Assembly: GCA_964546285.1 (NCBI GenBank) | Contig: CAZJJK010000006.1 | Location: forward strand, 1-55,024 | DNA length: 55,024 nucleotides | DNA from: CAZJJK01 sp964546285 | GTDB lineage: Bacteria > Spirochaetota > Spirochaetia > Treponematales > Breznakiellaceae | Direction of reading: 5' to 3' | In this document: positions 25,661 through 33,268 of the stretch, piece by piece | Layout: each line of letters begins with the position of its first letter | Numbering within the stretch: the first letter of the stretch is position 1 | The notes under the pieces: model-generated | What the model saw: the letters and a program-made list of their open reading frames with translations, nothing else | Database searches by the model: none | What the model was told of the DNA's origin: nothing | Position numbers and translations under genes: made by a program

Positions 25661-26914
25661 ATGTCGTCGGAATTGGACCTTAAAACGCTTTCCCGTCTTG
25701 TCCGCGCTTACGATTCAGGCTGGCTCAGAACAACCGCGCTCATCGTCGCCTTGCTATGCGGCGCCGCGCTGGTGTGGGCCGAACTAGCGGGAATTGGGGG
25801 TCTATGCGTAACGGAATTGGATTTGGGCTTGTTCGTGGCGCTTATAGCCTCTCTATCGATCTGTCTGTTTATTATCTGGCGGCTTGGTCCGTCAAAACGC
25901 GTTGTATGGCCGCTTGGTTTTTGTATCGCCGGAGTGTTTTTTTTTAGCCTGTATTATCCGATTAGTTCGATTACCACCCTCGCCCTAGTTCTTTACGTGA
26001 TCCTGCCGTTCGCCCTGTACTTTCCCTTTCCTAAGAACCTTAGTCGCGCCTTGGCTGTTTTTGCTCTCTTTGTCTTGATTCGTTTTGTCTTTTTTCCTCC
26101 TGAGTCCCTTGGCCAGAGGGCGGCTTCGTTTAGGGATCTCCTCCTTCTGGCGTTTTTCCCGGTTTTAGCGGCTTTCGCGATCTCGTCGCTGGCGGCGTTT
26201 CGTGGAGAACTGGATAGGTTGGCGGAAGCTCTGCGGATGGTGACGAAACTTAATTTAAGCTATCAGGATTACAATGCCAGTCTGGAAGAGCGGACAGCTC
26301 TACGCGAGCGTCTGCGCATATCGCGCGATATCCATGATATTGTAGGGTACGCTCTTACCAACACTATTATGAGTTTACGGGCGGCTTCGCTAATGGCCGT
26401 AAAGGAGCCCGAACGCTTGCCCCCCTTGCTTGACGCGGCCCGGGAAAACGCCGAGAGCGCCCACGCGCAAATCCGCGAAGCCTTAAGCGCTCTGCGAAAA
26501 AAAGATATCCGTGAGGCCGCGGGTCCCGCCGTGCTCAACCGAATAATCCGATCTTTCAAAGCCGCGACCGGTGTGGAAGTCGTGATTGATTATGGCGCTT
26601 TTGACTGGGCTGTTGACGGCGAAACCGCCTTCGCGCTAAGTCATTTTATCCAAGAGGGTATGTTGAACGCGGTAAGCCATGGGGGCGCCACTTGGATCGG
26701 CGTGGATTTTCAGGAAGCCGATGGAACGTTAACGCTTAGGGTACGGGATAATGGCTCTGGCGCGAAAACCGTTAATGAGGGGATAGGCATCTCGGGCATG
26801 CGTGAACGTCTCGCCAAGCTGGGCGGCGAAATCTACTATTCGTCTACGGTGAATGGTTTTACGATAGAGCTTCGCCTGCCGCGTCAAACATCCGCGACGG
26901 CGGGGGGCGCTTGA
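25661..26914 (+). CDS. Sensor histidine kinase (HisKA_3, NarL-partner type)
   Basis: 417 residues. Five or six membrane helices cover about 20-185 with little periplasmic sequence. A short coiled linker precedes the HisKA_3 dimerisation helix with the phosphorylated His in RLRISRDIHDIVGYALTN (near 225). The HATPase_c domain has N-box EGMLNAVSHGG, G1 RDNGSGA and G2 GIGISGMRERL. The input helices suggest sensing within the membrane. An ATG at 25652 is also in frame, but the TATAAT at 25648-25653 overlaps it, favouring 25661. The response regulator follows directly. Probable trigger of the downstream Bat-type operon. Confidence 0.9.
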   Translation: MSSELDLKTLSRLVRAYDSGWLRTTALIVALLCGAALVWAELAGIGGLCVTELDLGLFVALIASLSICLFIIWRLGPSKRVVWPLGFCIAGVFFFSLYYPISSITTLALVLYVILPFALYFPFPKNLSRALAVFALFVLIRFVFFPPESLGQRAASFRDLLLLAFFPVLAAFAISSLAAFRGELDRLAEALRMVTKLNLSYQDYNASLEERTALRERLRISRDIHDIVGYALTNTIMSLRAASLMAVKEPERLPPLLDAARENAESAHAQIREALSALRKKDIREAAGPAVLNRIIRSFKAATGVEVVIDYGAFDWAVDGETAFALSHFIQEGMLNAVSHGGATWIGVDFQEADGTLTLRVRDNGSGAKTVNEGIGISGMRERLAKLGGEIYYSSTVNGFTIELRLPRQTSATAGGA

Positions 26915-27613
26915 ATGAGTCAGAAAAAAATCCGCCTGCTTCTGGTGGATGACCAGCGGCTTTTCGCGGAAAGCCTTCGATATGTCATCAATTATATGGC
27001 CGGCGATATGGAAGTGCTTGGCATAGCGCCTAATGGCGAGATTGCGCTTACAATGGCTGAGGAACTTAAACCTGATGTCGTGTTGATGGATGTTCGCATG
27101 CCGGAGATGAATGGGGTGGATGCCGCGAGCTTGATTGTCAATCGTCTACCGGATACTAAGATCTTGATGCTTAGCACCTTCCCTGACGAGGAATACCTGC
27201 GCGCCTCGCTGGAGCGGGGAGCTAAGGGCTATCTCTTAAAAAGCGTAAGTCCCGATGAGCTCCTGGAGGCGATTAGAGCGGCGGCTCGGGGCGCCGCCCT
27301 TTTTTCCGGCCAGCTTCTTTCTCTCCTCGCTTCGGTGCCAAAAAAGGCGGCGACCAAGACCGCTGATCCCGAACTTGTCTTAAAAGAATTGAGCCGACGT
27401 GAGCTGGAGACGGCCCGGCTTATGGCCCGGTCCTATTCCAATCGTGAAATAGCCGTTCGACTCGGGTTGTCCGAACAAACGGTGAGAAATTATATTAGCT
27501 CCATTTATTTCAAGCTTGATGTAAAGGACAGGCTGTCGTTCCTAAAATTGAGCGCAAGCTTGCCGTCGCTTTTTGTTGATCCAGTACAATTGTCACACAA
27601 AAAAGATGACTAA
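26915..27613 (+). CDS. NarL/FixJ-type response regulator
   Basis: 232 residues. The receiver domain at 1-125 has the acidic pair VDD near 11-13, phosphorylated D59 in VVLMDVRMPEMNG, and the KGYLLK switch Lys. The LuxR-type HTH lies at about 155-215 (LSRRELETARLMARSYSNREIAVRLGLSEQTVRNYISSIYFKL). The start codon abuts the kinase stop. Classical output partner of the preceding HisKA_3 kinase. It may activate the operon at 27683 onwards or its own promoter. Confidence 0.93.
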   Translation: MSQKKIRLLLVDDQRLFAESLRYVINYMAGDMEVLGIAPNGEIALTMAEELKPDVVLMDVRMPEMNGVDAASLIVNRLPDTKILMLSTFPDEEYLRASLERGAKGYLLKSVSPDELLEAIRAAARGAALFSGQLLSLLASVPKKAATKTADPELVLKELSRRELETARLMARSYSNREIAVRLGLSEQTVRNYISSIYFKLDVKDRLSFLKLSASLPSLFVDPVQLSHKKDD

Positions 27614-27658
27614 GCGCGTACTCCCGTAACTGGACGGGGGAATCAAGCGGTGCGAGCA

Positions 27659-27683
27659 TAAGAGCGGAGGTTCCGCTTTCTTA
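27659..27683 (+). promoter_or_regulatory. Hairpin occluding the ribosome site of the next gene
   Basis: AGCGG (27663-27667) pairs with CCGCT (27673-27677), extended by TAAG/CTTA with a two-base bulge. The GGAGG ribosome site at 27666-27670 lies partly in the stem and loop, and the structure ends at the A of the ATG. It could limit translation of this gene unless ribosomes or a factor open it. Confidence 0.4.
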
Positions 27684-29350
27684 TGGCAGCATCCGCCCCT
27701 TTAGCCCGTTTTCTTCCTATTCTCTTTATGTTTGGAGCGGGGCTCGCTAAGGCCGCGGCAATAGCGGTTTTGGAAGCGAGCTTAGGTTTTGGCGGCTACG
27801 CGACGCCAGGCGCTTGGGCGCCGCTCTGGATAGTCTGCAATGAAGCGCCGCGGTCCTCCCAGGTAGAGGTGGCCAGGATTGGCTTTAATGGCGTTGAGCT
27901 AGGGCGGGAAAGTTTTCCGGTAAGCTCATCCCGTCTGGAATGCCCTGTTTTGATAAGCGGCGATTTAGTCGCCATTGAGCTGAGCTTAATTTCCGATAAT
28001 AGGACTTTAGCGCGCCTGTCCATAGCGCCAAAGGCAAGATTGGCGCCCGGGCCTTTGGTGCTTTCGCTCGCTCTTCCGGCGGCCGTTCGGGTCGCGGTCG
28101 CTTCCGCCAAATTGCCTGATGAGCATATTGTCGTCGTTCCCTTAACGGCGAGCGAATTTCCCGCCAATGAATTGTCCTTTGATGGGGTGAGCGCCGTCGT
28201 GGCGGCGTATCCTGACGATAATCGACGTCAATTGATCGACGCCGGATTGAATAGCGCCCAAACCAGCGCCTTGCGGTCGTATCTAGCCTCTGGCGGCATC
28301 TTCGCCGCTCTGGCTGAGGCCGATGGCCGCTCCTTTTGGCTGAACGCCCTTGATTTGCCAGCTCCCGCTGCGACCGATTCTTCCCTTTCTTTCGGCTTTG
28401 GACGCTACAGTCTGGTCGGCCAAAATGAAGCGGCGCTCGCGGCGTCTTGGGGCGGTCTCCTCGCCGCCGTCAAAATAGGATCAAGCTTGCCCTTTGGGAC
28501 AAAGCCTCTTATTGAGGGCTTGAAAACCGCGCCGGGTGAAAGTCCAGCGACACGTGATATCCACCTCATCCTGAGCGTCGTTCTTGGCTGTTGGTGTATC
28601 TCCATCCTCTCCGTCGCCTTTTTTAGCCGCAAACGTTTTGAACCGCTTGTCGTTGTCGCGTTGGTTGGCTTAGCGGCTGTCTTAGCCGGCGCCGGCGCTC
28701 TTAACGCCTACCATGTCCGAGGAGCGAGCTGGGAGGCGTTGATACTGGCGCCTCAAGAAACGGATAGCGCCCTTGCGGCTTTGGGCGTTGAGCCCTACCA
28801 AGCGGAAGCTTCCTTGTCTTGGTTAGGGTCGGCGGCGCTTGGCCCTGTTTCCGTGTTTTATGGAAACGAGGGAACGACGGAATTTAAACGCTGGAACCAT
28901 TATTATGGCCGGGCTCTGTTAAGTCCTGTCGGAACGGGAACCCTGACGCTGGCGGGCCATATAGGGCGGGAGGACAAGAGACGTTTGTTTTCGGTTTCTT
29001 TCCCCGCGCTCAGTTCAATGGATATCGATATTCCCCCAAGCACTTTGGCAAGCGATGGCGCCGTGATCGCTCCGCCCGCGGTTGAGGCGCTAAGCCCGCT
29101 GTATTTTCTTGGGCCAGATGGCGTTTGGTGGGAAAAAGAGCCGGGCGAGTACTGGCTGCCTCTTTCCAAGGCTCCTAGCCGTTTGGACTCTAAAGTCGCT
29201 TGGTTAGAGGGGCTTGTGGAAGGCCGGAAGGACACGGCGCTTCTTGCCTCATACGCTTCGGCGGCGCTTGTCGGGTTTCGTTTCCAAGGCTCGTACCCCA
29301 GAGGCGAGGTTCTTTGGGTAACGCCTTTGCCCATAGGAGTTGGCCAATGA
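27683..29350 (+). CDS. Exported membrane protein of the Bat-type operon
   Basis: 555 residues. Signal peptide (MAASAPLARFLPILFMFGAGLAKAAA), then a large periplasmic beta-rich domain whose centre looks like a Rossmann-type module (VVAAYPDDN, ALRSYLASGGIFAALAEADG, resembling the GATase-like regions of the VWA protein downstream). Two membrane helices at about 295-345 surround a short RKRFEP loop. A second periplasmic domain fills the C-terminus. No named family recognised. Its stop overlaps the next ATG (ATGA). Confidence 0.75.
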   Translation: MAASAPLARFLPILFMFGAGLAKAAAIAVLEASLGFGGYATPGAWAPLWIVCNEAPRSSQVEVARIGFNGVELGRESFPVSSSRLECPVLISGDLVAIELSLISDNRTLARLSIAPKARLAPGPLVLSLALPAAVRVAVASAKLPDEHIVVVPLTASEFPANELSFDGVSAVVAAYPDDNRRQLIDAGLNSAQTSALRSYLASGGIFAALAEADGRSFWLNALDLPAPAATDSSLSFGFGRYSLVGQNEAALAASWGGLLAAVKIGSSLPFGTKPLIEGLKTAPGESPATRDIHLILSVVLGCWCISILSVAFFSRKRFEPLVVVALVGLAAVLAGAGALNAYHVRGASWEALILAPQETDSALAALGVEPYQAEASLSWLGSAALGPVSVFYGNEGTTEFKRWNHYYGRALLSPVGTGTLTLAGHIGREDKRRLFSVSFPALSSMDIDIPPSTLASDGAVIAPPAVEALSPLYFLGPDGVWWEKEPGEYWLPLSKAPSRLDSKVAWLEGLVEGRKDTALLASYASAALVGFRFQGSYPRGEVLWVTPLPIGVGQ

Positions 29351-30009
29351 TAGCCTTCGCCCTATATGATTTTGACGTTTGGCGGGAACGCCGAATGAGA
29401 GCCCAGCTTATTATCGCGGCTCTGGTTCTTCTTCCGTCTGGCCTGGTTGGGCCGGTCCATCCCGGCTTTCTCTATATCGCCATAACGGCCGTATTTTTGT
29501 TGATTGGCTGGTCTGAGGGCAGTTGTTTTCAGCCGTTGAAGCAAGGCCGGCAAGCGCTTCTGGATTTTCCACGACGGCCAGCCTTGGTTATCACGGGCAA
29601 GGCTTTATCCATGTTGATTAATTGGGCTTGTCTCTGCGTCGCTTTGTCGCCGTTGATCGCCCTTTCAGCCATCGCGTGGGGGAGCCCTTTATCGTTTATC
29701 GTTATTTCTCTGCTTTGTTCTCTCCTCGCTTCTCTCGCCTCAGGCTCTTTAGGCCTTTTACTTAGCTTCTTTATGGAAAGCGCTGTCGGCTTGGCTGGTT
29801 TTCTCTTTTTAGCTCTATGGACCTTCCCTTGTTTTTCCAACAGAGCCTTCGGTATTTTTAACCCGTTTTTTCAAATACATGAACTATCAATGTATGGAAA
29901 CTATCTAGGCGTGGCTTTAGGGCTTGGCGCTGAGTTGGTCTTAGTCTGTCTGCTTTTTAGCCTTGCCGCTCTAGCGTTAAGGCGTTCTCGGGGAAATCGC
30001 CATGCGTGA
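29347..30009 (+). CDS. Polytopic membrane protein, ABC-2 permease-like
   Basis: 220 residues from the ATG overlapping the previous stop; frame upstream of that is inside the neighbour. Six predicted helices (LIIAALVLLPSGLVG; FLYIAITAVFLLIGW; INWACLCVALSPLIALSAIAW; FIVISLLCSLLASLASGSLGLLLSFF; VGLAGFLFLALWTF; LGVALGLGAELVLVCLLFSLAALAL). The opening AFALYDFDVWRERRM and overall layout resemble ABC-2 type permeases, but no matching ATPase lies nearby. Function unknown; overlaps the next gene by eight bases. Confidence 0.65.
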   Translation: MIAFALYDFDVWRERRMRAQLIIAALVLLPSGLVGPVHPGFLYIAITAVFLLIGWSEGSCFQPLKQGRQALLDFPRRPALVITGKALSMLINWACLCVALSPLIALSAIAWGSPLSFIVISLLCSLLASLASGSLGLLLSFFMESAVGLAGFLFLALWTFPCFSNRAFGIFNPFFQIHELSMYGNYLGVALGLGAELVLVCLLFSLAALALRRSRGNRHA

Positions 30010-31378
30010 TACGCTTATTCTGTTGTTTCGGCGCGCGCGGCGTCGGCTTAATCGAACTATCGTTCTGCATAGAGCCTTAACGTATTTGGCTCCGGGCAGC
30101 TTTATTTCCGGCTTAATCGCCGCCGCGCTTCGCGTTTTCGGCGCGGCCAGCTCCGTTTATGGTTTATGGGCCACCTTAAGCCTCATGTCGGCCCTGGCGG
30201 GGCTTTTTGCCGCCCGTCGTTCTCTCTTGGACGAGCGAGCCGCGGCGCGGTGGCTGGATAGAAGGCTGGGAGCCCACCAACTCCTCTCGGCGGCCCAAAC
30301 GTGTATTCGCCGCCCGGAAGGCGGGCGGTTTGACCAAGCTATCATAGAACAAGCTGTCGGCTTAGTTTCGCGGGCTGAGGCTATAAAACCGCCCTTAAGG
30401 CAAAGCTATAAAAAACTTGGTTTGGCCGCCGCGGCCGCCGCCTTAGGCGCGTACGCTATTCTTCTAGCGGCGGCGGCGGATTTTTCGGCTTTTGAAAAGG
30501 CGGACGCTTGGACGGAATCCGGCGCTCCGCTGATAGAGGCCGCCGCGGCAGCGATAGCTGAAGGCGGCTCTTCCGCCTCGGATTTCGCTTCCGCGATCTT
30601 TCCTGACAATAAGCGCATGGCGACTTTGGCTGAACGCGCGCTTAGGGAAGGCCGTTTTGATGAGCTGCTTGAGCTTCTGGATACAGCCGGCATGGAGCTG
30701 GATATTGATTTAGAACGCGAGCTGAATGAGTTGGAGCGGCGTAAATTAACCCGCGACCGCACGGCTTTGACTTCTGGATTGGCGGCGTTGAAGATGGCTC
30801 TAGCCGAGCAGACTAGCGCCGGGGGCGGCGCCGGAGGCGGCGACGTGGGCGGCGACAGCGGCGCCGGTGAGGGCGGCGCGGAAACGGAGGGGCGGGGCGA
30901 GGATCAGGGCCCGGCCGATGAAAACCCTCAAGCCGGAGAGGAAGAAACTCAAACCGCTTCGATAGCGGGGGGCAAGGGCCCCTTAGCTGAGGATGACGCC
31001 GCTGAGGAGTCTCTGGAAAGCCCGCTTCCGCCAGAAGCGACTATGGGAAGCAACGTTACGGATGGGGAATATGGCAAGGGCTTAGAGGGCGATACGAGCG
31101 ACAGCGGCCGGAATTACGGTGTCGGCGAAGGCTGGGAAGGTAGCCGCGATCCCGTGGTAGCCTCGGCGGGAGAGGCTGAGGCGCTGATAGAGCAGAGCGC
31201 GAATTCCGCCTTTTTTGAGTTGATCCTGCCCGATGAAACCCTGTCCTCAGCGTTGAAAACAGTGATTGGACCGGCTGAGCGGAGCGCGGAAGCCGCGATG
31301 TCGCGGACGGTTTTACCGTTGGAATATGAGGACTTCGTGAAATCTTATTTTATGGCCCTATCTCAAGGAGAAGAATGA
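30002..31378 (+). CDS. Membrane protein with Gly/Glu-rich low-complexity region, Bat-operon type
   Basis: 458 residues. Helices at about 32-72 (two) and 137-160. A cytoplasmic- or periplasmic-facing helical domain follows (IEAAAAAIAEGG; ELLELLDTAGMELDIDLERELNELERRKLTRDR), then a Gly/Glu/Asp-rich stretch (about 275-390) and a short folded tail ending LPLEYEDFVKSYFMALSQGEE. Large low-complexity membrane proteins ending in an EY-x-x-(L/F)V-x-x-YF motif are common beside MoxR/BatA genes. No precise family assigned. Overlaps both neighbours. Confidence 0.7.
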   Translation: MRDTLILLFRRARRRLNRTIVLHRALTYLAPGSFISGLIAAALRVFGAASSVYGLWATLSLMSALAGLFAARRSLLDERAAARWLDRRLGAHQLLSAAQTCIRRPEGGRFDQAIIEQAVGLVSRAEAIKPPLRQSYKKLGLAAAAAALGAYAILLAAAADFSAFEKADAWTESGAPLIEAAAAAIAEGGSSASDFASAIFPDNKRMATLAERALREGRFDELLELLDTAGMELDIDLERELNELERRKLTRDRTALTSGLAALKMALAEQTSAGGGAGGGDVGGDSGAGEGGAETEGRGEDQGPADENPQAGEEETQTASIAGGKGPLAEDDAAEESLESPLPPEATMGSNVTDGEYGKGLEGDTSDSGRNYGVGEGWEGSRDPVVASAGEAEALIEQSANSAFFELILPDETLSSALKTVIGPAERSAEAAMSRTVLPLEYEDFVKSYFMALSQGEE

Positions 31379-32394
31379 TGAACGACACCGATCAATTGCC
31401 CATAGCCGCTTGCGTCGATGGAATAAGCAAGGCGCGGGAAGAAATCGCGAGCGTAATAGTTGGCCAGGAAGAGGTTATCGATCTAGCCCTGATAGCCCTG
31501 CTCTGCGAGGGGCATGTGCTGTTTGAAGGCGTGCCCGGTTTAGGTAAGACCTTGCTGGTAAGGAGTTTGGCTGATTCACTCCAGCTTCGTTTCTCGCGGA
31601 TTCAGTTCACGCCTGATCTTATGCCGTCGGATGTCGTCGGTTCCACCATGATCGTTCAGGGCGATGAGCTAAGCCTGCGCTTTGAGCCGGGGCCGGTTTT
31701 CGCCAACGTGGTGCTGGCCGATGAAATAAACCGCGCGTCGCCAAAGACTCAGTCCGCCCTGCTTCAAGCCATGCAGGAGCGGATGGTCACCGTCCGCGGT
31801 CAATCTTATCCCCTGCCTCGGCCTTTCCTGGTGCTGGCGACGCAGAATCCGCTGGAGATGGAAGGCACCTATCCTTTGCCGGAAGCTCAGGTGGATCGTT
31901 TTTTCTTCAAATTGATCATTTCTCAGCCGGACCAGGCCGATTTGGTGCGTATTTTGGATCGAACTTCCGGACCTCTGGAGGCTAAGGCTCAGGCTGTTAT
32001 GCGCGAAACGGATTTGCTCCTGCTCCAAAAAGCGGTGCGCGATGTAGTGGCCCCCGCCGATGTGCTTGAGTCCGCCGCCCGCATCGTTATCGCTACTCAG
32101 CCGGGACGGCCGGAAGCGCGGGAAAAGGTTAAGCGTTTCGCCCGCTATGGCGCCGGGCCTCGCGGCGCTCAAGCCCTTCTGCTCGCCGCTAAGGCAAGGG
32201 CCTTGCTGGAGCATCGGCTTAACGCTTCTCTGGAGGATCTTAAGCTGGTGCTCTTTCCGGCGTTACGCCACCGTATCGCGCTGAATTTTGAGGCGCAAGC
32301 GGAGGGCGTAGAGGTAGAAGCCCTAATCGCGGAGGCCGCGGACGCCGCCTTCTCCGCTCTTGATAGCGATAAGGCGATAAATGGCGACAAATAG
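31378..32394 (+). CDS. MoxR-family AAA+ ATPase
   Basis: 338 residues, normal length. Walker A GVPGLGKT near 50-57, Walker B VVLADEINRASPKTQSALLQAMQER, sensor 1 ATQNPLEMEGTYPLPEAQVDRF, and the C-terminal lid with arginine-rich helix ARYGAGPRGAQALLLAAKARAL. MoxR ATPases act as chaperones with VWA-domain proteins, which follow here. ATG 31378 is seven bases from AAGGAG; ATG 31375 overlaps the preceding stop and is also possible. Confidence 0.95.
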   Translation: MNDTDQLPIAACVDGISKAREEIASVIVGQEEVIDLALIALLCEGHVLFEGVPGLGKTLLVRSLADSLQLRFSRIQFTPDLMPSDVVGSTMIVQGDELSLRFEPGPVFANVVLADEINRASPKTQSALLQAMQERMVTVRGQSYPLPRPFLVLATQNPLEMEGTYPLPEAQVDRFFFKLIISQPDQADLVRILDRTSGPLEAKAQAVMRETDLLLLQKAVRDVVAPADVLESAARIVIATQPGRPEAREKVKRFARYGAGPRGAQALLLAAKARALLEHRLNASLEDLKLVLFPALRHRIALNFEAQAEGVEVEALIAEAADAAFSALDSDKAINGDK

Positions 32395-33268
32395 CCCCGT
32401 AAACTCCTATGGCGGAGACTGGGAAATAGCGCGGGGACTAAGCCTTCGTTCCCGCAAGAGACTGTCCGGCTTCGCGGCTGGCGAACAGCGCAGTCCTTCC
32501 ACCGGCGGCGGCATCGAATTCGCGGATTACCGCGAATATGTCAGCGGTGATGATATACGGCTTCTGGACTGGGCTGTGTACTTACGTTCACGGAAACTGC
32601 TGGTTAAGCTTTGCGCCGAGGAGAAAGAGCTGACGCTGATAGCCTTGGTCGATATAAGCCGATCCATGGATTTTGGCGTTCCGAATAAACTGCTTTTCGC
32701 TAAGCGGGTAGCCGCTACGCTGGCCTGCGTCGCCTTAGGCGGCGGTAATAGGGCGGGCGTAGCCGCTTTAGGCGAAACTTTGTTGGAGCCGATACGCCCG
32801 GAGCGGAAAAAATTAACTATGGCCGGAATAGCCAGAGCCGTCCATTCTATGGAAAGTGTTGGCTCTTCTTTGCCGGAAGCCTGCGTGCGGCAGTTCGCCG
32901 AACGGTATAGAGGAAAATGCGTGGCCGTGCTTATCTCCGATCTCTTGTTTCCAGAATGGAAAAATGTCTTGGACGCTCTGGCCAGCGCTAATTGCGAAGC
33001 TCATGTTCTTCAGGTCTTGTCTCCGGAAGAACTGGATCCGGCGGATAGGGGGGAATTGACCCTGGTGGATATGGAGGATGGATCCGAACTCCCCACTCAG
33101 ATCGATGGCGCGCTTCTGGAGCGTTATGATCAGGCCGTCAATGATTTTATGGATACTGTTGGGGTGGAATGCGCGCGTCGCGGCTTGGGAAGGGTTGTTC
33201 TTCGTTCCGATGCCGAATTGACGCGGGTTTTTTACGGCCAGCTTAAAGCGGCGGGAATTGTATGGTGA
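32381..33268 (+). CDS. DUF58 protein (MoxR partner)
   Basis: 295 residues. The DUF58 signature is present: GIEFADYREYVSGDDIRLLDWAVYLRSRKLLVKLCAEEKELT, followed by a VWA-like core starting ALVDISRSMDFG with DxSxS-type metal site, and VLISDLLFPEW. Such proteins pair with MoxR ATPases. It overlaps moxR by 14 bases and the next gene by seven. No membrane helix. Confidence 0.93.
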   Translation: MATNSPVNSYGGDWEIARGLSLRSRKRLSGFAAGEQRSPSTGGGIEFADYREYVSGDDIRLLDWAVYLRSRKLLVKLCAEEKELTLIALVDISRSMDFGVPNKLLFAKRVAATLACVALGGGNRAGVAALGETLLEPIRPERKKLTMAGIARAVHSMESVGSSLPEACVRQFAERYRGKCVAVLISDLLFPEWKNVLDALASANCEAHVLQVLSPEELDPADRGELTLVDMEDGSELPTQIDGALLERYDQAVNDFMDTVGVECARRGLGRVVLRSDAELTRVFYGQLKAAGIVW

